54,052 nt of DNA from RGIG4576 sp964606575 (GCA_964606575.1 CAZSHA010000007.1:1-54052), one strand, 5' to 3'. Numbered from the stretch's first letter, positions 1 through 8,033 are shown. Made by a program: numbers and translations. Notes: generated by a model from the sequence alone, not told the origin.

Positions 1-1260
1 ACACGACTCGAATTTCTCGCCAGCGATGCTCAAACCTACGCTATCCACCGAACGAACTCCAACACCTGATGTTACTTGAAGGTATTCAAGCTTAATGCGT
101 GAATCCTTATCACGGTGTTTGCCAGCTAGGATTAGGATGTCATCATCGGTTATATTCTTTTTGCGGTCGGCAAGTTTCAAAAATTCTTGGTATGCATGGT
201 CTAGAGCCTCTTTATCCATCTCAATGCCAAGTACTTGAAGACGGTGCTTCAAAGCTGCGTGACCGCTGCGGGCTGTAAGTACGATTGAGTTAGGATCTTC
301 GATACCTACATCTTTGGGGTCAATAATTTCGTAACTTTCCCTATTTTTCAACACACCGTCTTGATGAATACCCGAAGAGTGTGCGAAAGCATTACGACCT
401 ACGATAGCCTTATTAGGCTGTATTGGCATATTCATAAGGCTCGACACCATGCGGCTTGTCTTGTATATTTTAGGAGTGTTGATATTAGTTACAATACCAA
501 GGTCTTTGTGGCTCTTGAATATCATTGCAACTTCTTCAAGCGAGGTGTTGCCTGCGCGTTCACCTATACCGTTGATTGTCACTTCGGCTTGGCGAGCTCC
601 GTTAAGCACTCCCGAGATTGTGTTTGCTGTAGCCATGCCCAAATCGTTGTGGCAGTGGGTGGCAATAGTCACTTTGTCGATACCATCAACGTGGTCGACA
701 AGATATTTTATCTTAGCTCCGAATTCTTCGGGTAAGCAATAACCTGTAGTGTCGGGTATATTGATAACAGTTGCACCTGCTTTAATAACAGCCTCAACCA
801 CACGTGCAAGATATTCATTATCGGTGCGACCGGCATCTTCAGCATAGAATTGCACGTCTTCAACATGCTTTTTTGCATATTTCACACATGCTATGGCACG
901 TTCAAGGATTTCCTCACGTGTGCTGTTGAATTTGTATTTTATGTGATAGTCTGATGTTCCTATACCAGTGTGTATGCGTTTACGCTTTGCGTATCTCAAT
1001 GCTTCGGCTGCCACATCAATATCTTTTTCTACGGCTCTAGTCAAAGCACAAATAGTAGGCCATGTCACAGCCTTTGAAATTTCGATGACAGAGTTGTAGT
1101 CGCCTGGGCTAGACACGGGGAATCCTGCCTCTATTACGTCCACGCCTAAGTCTTGCAACGCTTTTGCTACCTGAATCTTTTCTACTGTGTTTAGCTGGCA
1201 ACCTGGCACTTGTTCGCCATCCCTTAGAGTAGTGTCAAAAATAAATAGTCTGTTATTCAT
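1..1260 (-). CDS. leuA: 2-isopropylmalate synthase, C-terminus cut by window edge
   Basis: LeuA condenses 2-oxoisovalerate with acetyl-CoA, the first committed step of leucine synthesis in the cytosol. The 420 codons visible start with MNNRLFIFDTTLRDGEQ, the HMGL-like TIM-barrel signature with the metal-binding Asp. They continue through GFPVSSPGD, AEDAGRT, INIPDTTGY, the metal-binding HCHND motif, NGIGERAGN and FAHSSGIHQDG, all diagnostic of LeuA rather than citramalate or homocitrate synthase. The reading frame is open to base 1, just inside the C-terminal regulatory domain, so roughly 80-100 residues lie outside the window. The ATG at 1260 was chosen because it opens directly on the conserved N-terminus. 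The gene lies behind an attenuator (1290-1451), so leucine or isoleucine supply very probably controls it. Confidence 0.96.
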   Translation of the reverse strand, partial: MNNRLFIFDTTLRDGEQVPGCQLNTVEKIQVAKALQDLGVDVIEAGFPVSSPGDYNSVIEISKAVTWPTICALTRAVEKDIDVAAEALRYAKRKRIHTGIGTSDYHIKYKFNSTREEILERAIACVKYAKKHVEDVQFYAEDAGRTDNEYLARVVEAVIKAGATVINIPDTTGYCLPEEFGAKIKYLVDHVDGIDKVTIATHCHNDLGMATANTISGVLNGARQAEVTINGIGERAGNTSLEEVAMIFKSHKDLGIVTNINTPKIYKTSRMVSSLMNMPIQPNKAIVGRNAFAHSSGIHQDGVLKNRESYEIIDPKDVGIEDPNSIVLTARSGHAALKHRLQVLGIEMDKEALDHAYQEFLKLADRKKNITDDDILILAGKHRDKDSRIKLEYLQVTSGVGVRSVDSVGLSIAGEKFESC

Positions 1261-1289
1261 ATTGTAGTTTTCGTTTGTATTCAAAAAAT

Positions 1290-1320
1290 AAAAAAAACCT
1301 TTCTTGCGGTATAAGAAAGG
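1290..1320 (-). terminator. Attenuator terminator before leuA
   Basis: On the minus strand CCTTTCTT (1320-1313) pairs perfectly with AAGAAAGG (1305-1298) around a 7-base loop, and eight U residues follow (1297-1290). It lies 30 bases upstream of the leuA start and downstream of a leader peptide. That makes it a conditional terminator rather than the end of an operon. Confidence 0.9.
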
Positions 1321-1380
1321 TTGTATATTTCAGCGTTCTTGATTGTCTTTGTTTTTCCTAATGCCATACATATATAACCT
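1318..1380 (-). promoter_or_regulatory. Antiterminator hairpin of the leuA attenuator
   Basis: On the minus strand AGGTTATATAT (1380-1370) pairs with ATATACAACCT (1328-1318) at 10 of 11 positions. The distal arm shares its last three bases with the 5' arm of the terminator stem, so the two structures exclude each other. The proximal arm begins three bases after the leader-peptide stop codon. A ribosome that finishes the leader would cover it and allow termination, while a ribosome stalled on Ile/Leu codons would leave it free. Confidence 0.78.
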
Positions 1381-1382
1381 CC

Positions 1383-1451
1383 TTACTGCAAGATGATAAT
1401 ACCCAGCAGCAGAATAATGGAAATTATGATATTTGACAATTGATTACACAT
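1383..1451 (-). CDS. Leucine/isoleucine leader peptide (22 aa)
   Basis: This small minus-strand frame runs from ATG at 1451 to TAA at 1383. It encodes a peptide beginning MCNQLSNIIISIILLLG with 8 Ile and 5 Leu among its 22 residues, including Ile-Ile-Ile, Leu-Leu-Leu and Ile-Ile-Ile runs. Such a density of the end-product codons right before an antiterminator/terminator pair is the hallmark of ilv/leu attenuation. No clear Shine-Dalgarno precedes it, which is usual in Bacteroidota. The peptide itself probably has no function beyond ribosome sensing. Confidence 0.82.
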   Translation of the reverse strand: MCNQLSNIIISIILLLGIIILQ

Positions 1452-1492
1452 AAGATTTATAATCTGTTACGCATGTTTTAATAACATGTTTG

Positions 1493-1523
1493 CAAAATTA
1501 AGCATATAATTGGATTAAACAAA
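1493..1523 (-). promoter_or_regulatory. Promoter of the leu leader and leuA
   Basis: The minus strand shows TTTG (1523-1520), a 19-base spacer, and TAATTTTG (1500-1493). This is a full match to the Bacteroidetes -33/-7 consensus TTTG / TAnnTTTG. Transcription would start near 1487, giving a leader of about 225 bases before leuA. The rest of the gap up to 1689 shows no other gene or structure that I recognise. Confidence 0.85.
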
Positions 1524-1689
1524 ATAAATGACACTTTTTTATCTGTAATAATGATAAATTAAAAGTTTTGATGGCTATTGCGATGGGATTTTGTAATTAA
1601 ATTATTGATTCTGGTTTGATTTGTGAAATCAAATGTATAAATTTGTGGAACTAGTACCAAAAAATAGGAATAAATTAATAAAATATACT

Positions 1690-2598
1690 ATGTGTAAGAT
1701 ATTTAACAAGGTGAAGTGCGCCACTATTGTAGTGGCAGCATTGTTAGGTATGAGTGCCTGCTCGTCCGATGATCCAACTGAGAACTATCTGGTTGACGAA
1801 GTGAAGATTATGTCGAGAGCGGCAGATGGCGTTTTAAGTTATAAGGGGGAAGTCGGGGAATCGATGATGTTGTATATCCGTAAAGATGTGTCAGTGTTTG
1901 AAACGGAGTACTTGGAATGTACCGAGTCTTCTGGTGGTTTGGATTATGCTAAATGGGTGCGTCCAGGTGGAGAACTTTACTCTACATTGCTTCCAGCTGA
2001 AGTGTATGCGGTGTATATGCCTTATCGCCATTATGTGAAGTTTGACAGTGAGGCTGGTGGCTTGATTGCGACTGTGCCTAAGAACCAGAGTGCCAAAGAA
2101 GCATTAGACAGTTTGGATCTACAATTTGCCTATGATGACAGGATGTCGGCTGATGATGCTTTGGCATTGAATTTCCAGCATGTTTTTGCCAAAGTCAAGA
2201 TTAATGTGGCTTATGCAGGTTATTTTGTGGATATTAAGCCTAGTGTTAACGGTATTATTGTTAAATCATGTGGAGAGGAAGTTGAATATCACGGAAAACG
2301 TATGGCTGCAATAGGTGAGTCTACTGAAGTATCGGCATGTGTGTACGATAATAATATTGATGTGTATTTGGCTCCAGGAGAATATAAGAGGGGTGATTCT
2401 TTTGTGTCGTTGATTTTAGAAGATTACAAGAGTTCTATGGAGCAGACTAATTGCGATATCTTGATAGATTGTTGTAGGGAGTGTTTGGTATCATTGCCGA
2501 GTGATACTGAATTTGAGAGCGGAAAGGAATATGAATTTGTTCTAGTGTTGTCGCCAGAGGGAGCAACATTGCAACCAGTCGGATCTGCCGTAATATAA
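1690..2598 (+). CDS. Fimbrillin-like (Mfa-type) lipoprotein
   Basis: This is a predicted surface or fimbrial lipoprotein of about 302 residues. I chose the ATG at 1690 over an in-frame ATG at 1633 because it places a normal signal peptide (MCKIFNKVKC, then a hydrophobic run) directly before the lipobox LGMSAC-SSDD. After the lipidated Cys the protein has a beta-rich layout with the phrases LNFQHVFAKVKINV and FESGKEYEFVLVL, which are typical of the two strands defining fimbrillin-family domains. I see no adjacent fimbrial usher, anchor or second fimbrillin, so it stands alone. A role as fimbrial subunit or tip is inferred from family only. It faces rpoD convergently. Confidence 0.7.
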   Translation: MCKIFNKVKCATIVVAALLGMSACSSDDPTENYLVDEVKIMSRAADGVLSYKGEVGESMMLYIRKDVSVFETEYLECTESSGGLDYAKWVRPGGELYSTLLPAEVYAVYMPYRHYVKFDSEAGGLIATVPKNQSAKEALDSLDLQFAYDDRMSADDALALNFQHVFAKVKINVAYAGYFVDIKPSVNGIIVKSCGEEVEYHGKRMAAIGESTEVSACVYDNNIDVYLAPGEYKRGDSFVSLILEDYKSSMEQTNCDILIDCCRECLVSLPSDTEFESGKEYEFVLVLSPEGATLQPVGSAVI

Positions 2599-2698
2599 CA
2601 TCTGGATAGCAGTGAAATTTATCTTAAATAAACTATTTTCCAAATAATAAAAATATTCGGCGTAAAATTTTGCAAATAGAGTAACCTAGATAATAAAT

Positions 2699-2729
2699 AA
2701 GGAGATGTATCAACAAGATACATCTCCTT
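2699..2729. terminator. Shared terminator between the lipoprotein gene and rpoD
   Basis: AAGGAGATGTATC (2699-2711) and GATACATCTCCTT (2717-2729) form a perfect 13-bp stem with a 5-base loop between two convergent genes. The flanks are A/T-rich but the T-tracts are imperfect on both strands. It may serve both directions. Confidence 0.75.
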
Positions 2730-2749
2730 AGAAATTTTAATGGAGGATT

Positions 2750-3610
2750 TTAATCGCCCAAATATGTCTTTAGTAAGCGGCTCTTTTGTCCTTTAAGCCT
2801 GCGGATAGCCTTTTCTTTGATTTGACGTACACGCTCACGAGTAAGGTCGAACTTCGCTCCGATTTCTTCAAGTGTCATTTCTTGGCATCCTATGCCGAAG
2901 AACATTTTTAGGATGTCACGTTCTCTTTCGTGAAGCTGGTTAAGCGCACGGTCAACTTCCTTAGACAAAGATTCTTGATTCAATGAGGAGTCTGCCATAG
3001 GTGAGTCATCGTTGGTTAGCACGTCAAGAAGGCTGTTGTCTTCGCCTTCAACGAAAGGTGCATCTACCGAAATGTGGCGACCCGATACTTTCAATGTATC
3101 AGAAATCTTGTCAACAGGTATTTCTAGTTGTTCAGCCAATTCCTCGGCTGATGGGCGGCGCTCATTCTCTTGCTCAAACTTAGAAAGTGCTTTTCCAATC
3201 TTGTTGAGTGAGCCAACTTGGTTAAGTGGAAGGCGGACGATACGTGACTGCTCAGCAAGAGCTTGAAGTATGGATTGCCTGATCCACCACACTGCATAAG
3301 AGATAAATTTGAATCCGCGTGTTTCGTCGAACTTCTGTGCAGCCTTAATCAAGCCTAGATTACCTTCGTTAATCAAGTCGGGAAGACTTAATCCTTGGTT
3401 TTGGTATTGTTTTGCCACAGATACAACAAAACGAAGATTTGCACGCGTAAGTTTCTCTAATGCCGCATGGTCACCTTTTTTGATGGCTTGCGCCAACTCA
3501 ACTTCTTCTTCTACGGTTATAAGGTCTTCACGACCAATTTCTTGAAGATACTTGTCGAGTGAGGCACTCTCACGATTGGTGATTGATTTTGTAATCTTTA
3601 ATTGTCTCAT
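2750..3610 (-). CDS. rpoD: Primary RNA polymerase sigma factor (RpoD/SigA, Bacteroidetes type)
   Basis: This is the housekeeping sigma factor that directs RNA polymerase to promoters. It has 286 residues, the normal short form in Bacteroidota, which lacks the long N-terminal region 1.1 and the non-conserved insert of E. coli RpoD. Region 1.2 is seen as SLDKYLQEIGREDLIT. Region 2 contains RANLRFVVSVAKQYQNQG, LINEGNLGLIKAAQKFD, and FKFISYAVWWIRQSI. Region 3 contains RLPLNQVGSLNKIGKAL. Region 4 holds the helix-turn-helix EEIGAKFDLTRERVRQIKEKAIRRL. It is the expected reader of the TAnnTTTG promoters seen throughout this window. Confidence 0.97.
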   Translation of the reverse strand: MRQLKITKSITNRESASLDKYLQEIGREDLITVEEEVELAQAIKKGDHAALEKLTRANLRFVVSVAKQYQNQGLSLPDLINEGNLGLIKAAQKFDETRGFKFISYAVWWIRQSILQALAEQSRIVRLPLNQVGSLNKIGKALSKFEQENERRPSAEELAEQLEIPVDKISDTLKVSGRHISVDAPFVEGEDNSLLDVLTNDDSPMADSSLNQESLSKEVDRALNQLHERERDILKMFFGIGCQEMTLEEIGAKFDLTRERVRQIKEKAIRRLKGQKSRLLKTYLGD

Positions 3611-3636
3611 TTTATACTAAGAGAATTTTAAGCATG

Positions 3637-3644
3637 CAAAGATA
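3637..3644 (-). promoter_or_regulatory. -7 element of rpoD promoter
   Basis: The minus strand reads TATCTTTG, a full match to TAnnTTTG, 26 bases before the rpoD start codon. The -33 element at 19-21 bases upstream is weak (AT-rich, no TTTG), so only the -7 box is called. Confidence 0.6.
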
Positions 3645-3823
3645 GTTCATTTTTGCGACAAATAATAATTTTATTCCGTAAAAATAATTGTCTACTTTGC
3701 TATTTGGTTCATTTTTATATGCCTATAACACAGCACGGAGTATAATTATTGCCTCGCTTGAGGAAGTTTAACAAATCTTGCTTCCTGTTTAAATAAAGAC
3801 TTCCGTAATCATTATAAAAGAAA

Positions 3824-3853
3824 ACGGATTGTGCTACGTTTGGCACAATCCGT
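3824..3853 (-). terminator. Terminator of degP
   Basis: ACGGATTGTGC and GCACAATCCGT form an 11-bp perfect stem. On the minus strand it is followed by TTTTCTTTTAT, and it sits 34 bases past the degP stop codon. Confidence 0.88.
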
Positions 3854-3886
3854 AAGAGAGTTGTTTTGTAGAATGTATTCTATCTA

Positions 3887-5383
3887 TCAGTCTGATAACT
3901 TCACTGCATAATAGTCTTCTACTCCGTTTTGATGTATTCCGCTCACTAGCATAACTTTCTTTGTGCTAGGATTGCCCATGATAGAGTTGTATATAGACTC
4001 TACATCGTCTCGGCTATTGATAGGCTTACCGTTTATTTCGGTGATTATGAAACCGTCTTTGATACCGGCGTTGCGGAACTTACCAGCCTTTACGCCTATA
4101 ACTTCTACGCCGTTGCTTATTTGCAATTCTTTCTTTTGTTCGTCGCTCAAAGCGTTAAATCCGCAACCGAGTGAAGCAATGGTCGAGTTCTTTGTAAGTT
4201 TAGTGTCGCCTTGGTTGTTGCGTAATGTAGCAGTGGTCTTTTGTGTCTTGTTGTCACGTATGTAAGTGATTTCAATCTTGTCGCCAGGGCGTAGCTTATT
4301 CATCTGTTCAAGCATAGAGCCGCTGTTCTTCACAAGGTTGCCGTTTATCTTGGTGATAACGTCGCCTTCTTTAAGACCTGCCGCCATAGCTGCGCTACGG
4401 TCGCTAACGCTTGCTACGTATAGGCCTTCGTTAGTCGCTGTAATGCCTTTTTCTTTTGCAAGGTCGGCAGTTAGCGGTTGATATGAGATACCAAGTACAG
4501 CTCTTTGTACGCTACCGTACTCTTTAAGGTCGCTGATAACCTTCTTTACCGTAGACGACGGAATGGCAAACGAATAGCCAGAATAATTGCCGGTGCGAGA
4601 ATAGATAGCTGTGTTGATACCTACAAGCTCACCGTTGATGTTAACCAATGCGCCGCCGCTGTTTCCTTGGTTTACAGCCGCATCGGTCTGAATGAAAGAG
4701 TCGATAGATTGTGTTCTGGAAGATGTGGCTTCACCTATGTTGCGGGCTTTTGCACTCACAATACCAGCTGTTACTGTTGAGGTGAATCCGAATGGATTAC
4801 CTACGGCAAGTACCCATTCGCCCACTTTCAAATCATCGGAATTGCCGAATGTGATTGCGTTAAGTCCTTTTGCGTCAATCTTAAGCAATGCTAGATCGGT
4901 ATTCTCGTCGGAACCGATAACCTTAGCAACGTATTTGTCGTTGTTGTTCAATGTTACCTCAAGTTTTTCAGCCCCTTTGATTACGTGGTTATTGGTTACA
5001 ATGTAGCCGTCGGGCGTGATGATTACGCCAGAGCCAAGTCCGAGTGGTTGCATCTTTTCGCTCTCTTGCGATTGTTGTGGTTGTTGTCGACGAGGAGTGT
5101 TTTCGCTGTAACCAGGACCGAAAAAGAACTCAAACGGGTCAAAAAAACGGTTGCCGTTGTATTGTTGTCGTTGAGGGGTTGCGAAACTCTTGATACTCAC
5201 CACGCAGTTGATTGTATTTTCAGCTGCAACGGTGAAATCGGTATTTGACGAAGGTATACGCGTGCTGGTGCGTATGAAATTCTTGTCCTCTTTTTGAACG
5301 TAATTGTCGGCTACGACTGTTAGGGTAGAACCTAGAATAGCTGCAGCAAATAGTGCTAAAAAGAATTTACCAGTAGTTTTCAT
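3887..5383 (-). CDS. degP: DegP/HtrA-family periplasmic serine protease
   Basis: This is an envelope quality-control protease/chaperone that degrades misfolded periplasmic proteins. It has 498 residues. An N-terminal signal or anchor (LALFAAAILGSTLTVVA) leads to a trypsin-like domain with the complete triad: His133 in TNNHV, Asp163 in TDLALL, and Ser242 in GNSGGAL. Two PDZ domains follow, about 295-375 (GLKEGDVITKINGNLV) and 400-490 (GIKDGFIITEINGKPI). The Q/R-rich linker (95-110) in loop LA resembles the flexible loop of HtrA proteases. It is monocistronic by layout, with its own terminator. No clear TAnnTTTG promoter is visible upstream, so a stress sigma factor may drive it, but that is inference. 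Confidence 0.95.
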   Translation of the reverse strand: MKTTGKFFLALFAAAILGSTLTVVADNYVQKEDKNFIRTSTRIPSSNTDFTVAAENTINCVVSIKSFATPQRQQYNGNRFFDPFEFFFGPGYSENTPRRQQPQQSQESEKMQPLGLGSGVIITPDGYIVTNNHVIKGAEKLEVTLNNNDKYVAKVIGSDENTDLALLKIDAKGLNAITFGNSDDLKVGEWVLAVGNPFGFTSTVTAGIVSAKARNIGEATSSRTQSIDSFIQTDAAVNQGNSGGALVNINGELVGINTAIYSRTGNYSGYSFAIPSSTVKKVISDLKEYGSVQRAVLGISYQPLTADLAKEKGITATNEGLYVASVSDRSAAMAAGLKEGDVITKINGNLVKNSGSMLEQMNKLRPGDKIEITYIRDNKTQKTTATLRNNQGDTKLTKNSTIASLGCGFNALSDEQKKELQISNGVEVIGVKAGKFRNAGIKDGFIITEINGKPINSRDDVESIYNSIMGNPSTKKVMLVSGIHQNGVEDYYAVKLSD

Positions 5384-5636
5384 AATTTATAATGTTAAAT
5401 TAATACTTGCTTTTAAAAAATGAATAGTTAATTTTTAACTTTTGAATTCTGCTGTAAAAGTATATGATTATTTCAATATAACGATACATAATGCTTGGAA
5501 TTTAAACTATTTTAATAGTGGAAAAACGAGTTTTAAGCAATATTTATAATGGGTCTATGAAATGGGTGAAAATAGTAAGATTTATTCAAAAATGACGTTC
5601 CAAAACACAACAAAACATAAAAAATAACACCTTTAA

Positions 5637-5669
5637 GTTGAATTATGCCATCAAAAGGTAGTAACTTTG
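5637..5669 (+). promoter_or_regulatory. Promoter of rnpB
   Basis: GTTG (5637-5640), a 21-base spacer and TAACTTTG (5662-5669) match the Bacteroidetes -33/-7 consensus. A start near 5676 agrees with the 5' end of the P1 helix of RNase P RNA. Confidence 0.85.
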
Positions 5670-5677
5670 CAGGCAAT

Positions 5678-6048
5678 AACAGTATGGCGGTTTGTCGCTC
5701 GCCGATTAATGCGGTGAGAGGAAAGTCCGGGCAACATAGAGCATCATATTTCTTAACGGGAAGCTGCTGGTGACGGTAGAGTAATGTGACAGAAAATAAC
5801 CGCCATTCCTCAAATGGGGAAGGGTAAGGGTGAAAAAGTGAGGTAAGAGCTTACAGGTCGCTATGGCGACATAGCGGCGGCACATCTTATGAGTTGCAAG
5901 GTCAAGTATATCGGCATTTAAGGGTTGCTCGTCCATTGCCGAGGGGTAGACTGCTAAAGCGTTATGGTAACATAACGTTCAGATAAATGACAAACGGGCT
6001 ATCACGATAAGTGAAAACCTACATAACCCGGCTTATAGCCGTACTGTT
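5678..6048 (+). ncRNA. rnpB: RNase P RNA (type A)
   Basis: This is the catalytic RNA that trims the 5' leader from precursor tRNAs. Universal blocks are visible: GAGAGGAAAGTCCGGGC at 5716-5732 (CR I), AGAAAATAACCGCC at 5791-5804, AGGGTAAGGGTGAAA near 5821, GGTAAGAGCTTACAG near 5842, and the 3' block AACCCGGCTTATAG near 6025. The ends were set by the P1 helix. AACAGTATGGC (5678-5688) pairs with GCCGTACTGTT (6038-6048) over 11 positions with one wobble. The length of about 371 nucleotides is normal for Bacteroidales. Confidence 0.97.
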
Positions 6049-6058
6049 CCTTATAAAG

Positions 6059-6093
6059 TGGCGATGGTTATATTTTACTAATCGCCATTTTTT
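6059..6093 (+). terminator. Terminator of rnpB
   Basis: TGGCGAT (6059-6065) pairs with ATCGCCA (6081-6087), followed by a six-T run. The hairpin lies across the stop codon of the convergent antiporter gene, so the last codons of that gene double as the rnpB terminator. Confidence 0.85.
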
Positions 6094-7378
6094 GTTGTGA
6101 CTTTGGAAATCGGAATATAATGGATAAGGCAACCATAATAGCCAAAGCCCAAGCGTAGTATAGATGTGGGAAAAATACGGCTGGAGATACATTTGCCAAA
6201 CCAGCAGCTAGAAGCGTTTGAGCTCCGTATGGGATAATGCATTGCACTATACATGAGCAAGTGTCGAGTATGCTGGCTACCTTGCGTGGATCTAATCGGT
6301 ATTGTGTGGCAATCTGTCGGCTCAATTCGCCCACCGTGATAATAGCTATAGTGTTGTTTGCCGTGCATACGTTTACGATGCTAACCAATAGGGCAACCGT
6401 GGTCTGTGCACCCCGAGTTCCGTTGATGTGCTTAGTGAGCCATCTTATTAGAAAGTCAATACCACCGTTGTGCTTAATCATAGCCAGCATACCGGCTGCA
6501 AGCAATGTGACTACAATAAGATCGCCCATTCCAGTGATACCGCTACCCATAAATCCGCACATGTCGAGTATGTGAATATCGGTAAACAATACACCAGCCA
6601 ATACCGACATTATTATGCCTACTGTAAGAACAATAAGCACATTAATACCAGCCATAGCAAGACCTATGACTGCCAAATAAGGTATCACCAACCAAGGTGA
6701 GGCAGAAGTCGCCAGATTAGCGGTATAGGAATCGGTTTGTCCCATTATGATGTATACGATAAGTACAATGATAGAGGCCGGCAATGCAATCCATAAATTA
6801 GCCTTAAACTTATCGTTCATTTTGCAGCCTTGACTGCGTGTGGCGGCAATGGTAGTATCGGATATGAAAGAAAGGTTGTCGCCAAAAAAAGAACCACCTA
6901 TAACTACGGCTACAAAAAAAGGAATGTCTTGTCCAGTGCTTTCGGCTAGTTGCAATGCAAATGGGGTTAGTGATACGATTGTGCCTACCGATGTGCCTAT
7001 TGACAATGAAATGAAGCATGATGCGAGAAAAATACCAGGTATAAGGAATTGAGGAGGCAGAACTTGTAGGGTTAGATTAACGGTTGCATCTATAGCACCT
7101 ATCTCTTTTGCCAGCGATGCGAATGCTCCAGCTAGGATGAAAATCCATATCATGTAAAGAATGTCGGGATTTGCAGCACCTTGCGAGAATATATTAAAAC
7201 GCTCTTTCATTTTAGTGCTAGCTGGTGATGTTATAACCGCCCATATAGAAGCTATAATGAAAGCTACCGAAATAGGCATTTTGTAGAAATCGTTGACTGC
7301 TATAGAAACAGCCAAATAAAATATAAGGAAAACAGCGATGGGCGATAATGCCAAAAGTCCTTTTTTTGTCGTAGTCAT
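6068..7378 (-). CDS. nhaC: NhaC-family Na+/H+ antiporter
   Basis: This inner-membrane antiporter probably exchanges sodium, or another small cation or organic substrate, for protons. It has 436 residues and about 11-12 hydrophobic segments. Family features include LAGAFASLAKEIGAIDATVNL near the N-terminal third, SIGTSVGTIVSLTPFA, GGSFFGDNLSFISDTTIAATRSQGC (a strongly conserved NhaC signature with charged residues inside the membrane), and CTANNTIAIITVGE in the C-terminal half. The ATG at 7378 opens on a typical positively charged N-terminus (MTTTKKGLLAL). It is a single gene between rnpB and a decayed kinase. The exact substrate cannot be read from sequence, because NhaC relatives include malate/lactate exchangers. 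Confidence 0.88.
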   Translation of the reverse strand: MTTTKKGLLALSPIAVFLIFYLAVSIAVNDFYKMPISVAFIIASIWAVITSPASTKMKERFNIFSQGAANPDILYMIWIFILAGAFASLAKEIGAIDATVNLTLQVLPPQFLIPGIFLASCFISLSIGTSVGTIVSLTPFALQLAESTGQDIPFFVAVVIGGSFFGDNLSFISDTTIAATRSQGCKMNDKFKANLWIALPASIIVLIVYIIMGQTDSYTANLATSASPWLVIPYLAVIGLAMAGINVLIVLTVGIIMSVLAGVLFTDIHILDMCGFMGSGITGMGDLIVVTLLAAGMLAMIKHNGGIDFLIRWLTKHINGTRGAQTTVALLVSIVNVCTANNTIAIITVGELSRQIATQYRLDPRKVASILDTCSCIVQCIIPYGAQTLLAAGLANVSPAVFFPHLYYAWALAIMVALSIIFRFPKSQQKMAISKI

Positions 7379-7401
7379 ATCAGAAGAAATAAATTTTGGT
7401 G

Positions 7402-7409
7402 CAAAAGTA
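7402..7409 (-). promoter_or_regulatory. -7 element upstream of nhaC
   Basis: The minus strand reads TACTTTTG, a full TAnnTTTG match, with its last base 23 bases before the start codon. The -33 box is weak. Confidence 0.55.
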
Positions 7410-7501
7410 AAAATTTTTATGTGCTTATAGAACTTTTACATATTATATCTTGTTTAAGTAATAAAACAAATACTAGTTTGAAATTATCATGCCATTTTAT
7501 A

Positions 7502-7631
7502 CGCATATCATGTATATGCGGTTTTAATTTCGTACTTTTCTCATAATAGTGGTGTGCGAGAGCACGCATTAAATTTCACTTAAAGCATAATGTGATGAAT
7601 TTTGATGGCGGGGCTGCGTGAGCAGTCCCGT
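7502..7631. other. Cluster of three hairpins between nhaC and a decayed kinase
   Basis: Three stem-loops lie close together. CGCATAT/ATATGCG is at 7502-7520 with a 5-base loop. GTGTGC-GAGA-GCACGC is at 7552-7567. A 10-bp stem at 7608-7631 is capped by GTGA. Read on the plus strand the last two carry GNRA tetraloops (GAGA, GTGA), which hints at a structured RNA rather than a chance palindrome. No promoter with a full consensus is seen on the plus strand; TACTTTTC at 7532-7539 is one mismatch away and lacks a -33 box. It matches no RNA family that I recognise. Confidence 0.35.
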
Positions 7632-8027
7632 AGTCATTTCTTGGATAAAAGCTAATTGAGATAGATGTGTAAATACGTTTCTGTTAAAAAGGCGTAAAGC
7701 CTCTTCGTTGCATTTCAATATATAATTGTCCTTGTTTACGACAGTTACGCCTATGCTTATGCTGTTGATGATTTTCTCGTATGAAAGTTTCTTGTTGTGT
7801 GGCTATGTTCTTCTCGCTTTGTAGTATTTCAAGTATTTCATTGAATAAACTATTGAATAGGATTTCTTTCTTACTGAGCCTGAAAGTGTAATCCTTATTA
7901 TGAATCGCTTCTATGATTAAATTTAAAGATTTTACGTTTTTCTTGTCGTAAGAAATCATTAGTAAGCATCCTATGATTGCGCTAATGCTCCCGATAATAA
8001 TCAATTTTTCATGAAGAAAATGCATAA
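7569..8027 (-). pseudogene. Remnant of a sensor histidine kinase (frameshifted and truncated)
   Basis: The N-terminal piece starts at an ATG at 8027 (MHFLHEKLIIIGSI, a membrane segment). It contains NLIIEAIHNKDYTFRLS and LFNEILEILQSEKNIATQQE, the linker typical of a large Bacteroidales sensor-kinase family. Around 7775-7780 the frame breaks. In the +1 frame the family sequence continues as EKIINSISIGVTVVNKDNY, KCNEEALRLFNR and FTHLSQLAFIQE, then stops at 7569. Removing a single base there restores the alignment. The whole HisKA/HATPase catalytic part is absent, so this is a decaying gene rather than a sequencing slip alone. Confidence 0.75.
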
Positions 8028-8033
8028 AATATT

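Noticed and set aside
1633..1689. Upstream in-frame start for the fimbrillin-like lipoprotein
   Set aside because: It would add 19 polar residues before the signal peptide and move the lipobox too far from the N-terminus.
5384..5677. tRNA or other small RNA in the degP-rnpB gap
   Set aside because: No T-loop or acceptor pairing was found; only the rnpB promoter could be supported.
5706..5936. Open frame of 76 residues on the minus strand
   Set aside because: It lies wholly inside the RNase P RNA gene and has no protein-like features; the RNA call is far stronger.
6470..6700. Plus-strand frames inside nhaC
   Set aside because: They are antisense shadows of a strongly supported membrane protein with intact family motifs, and their translations show no domain or start signal.
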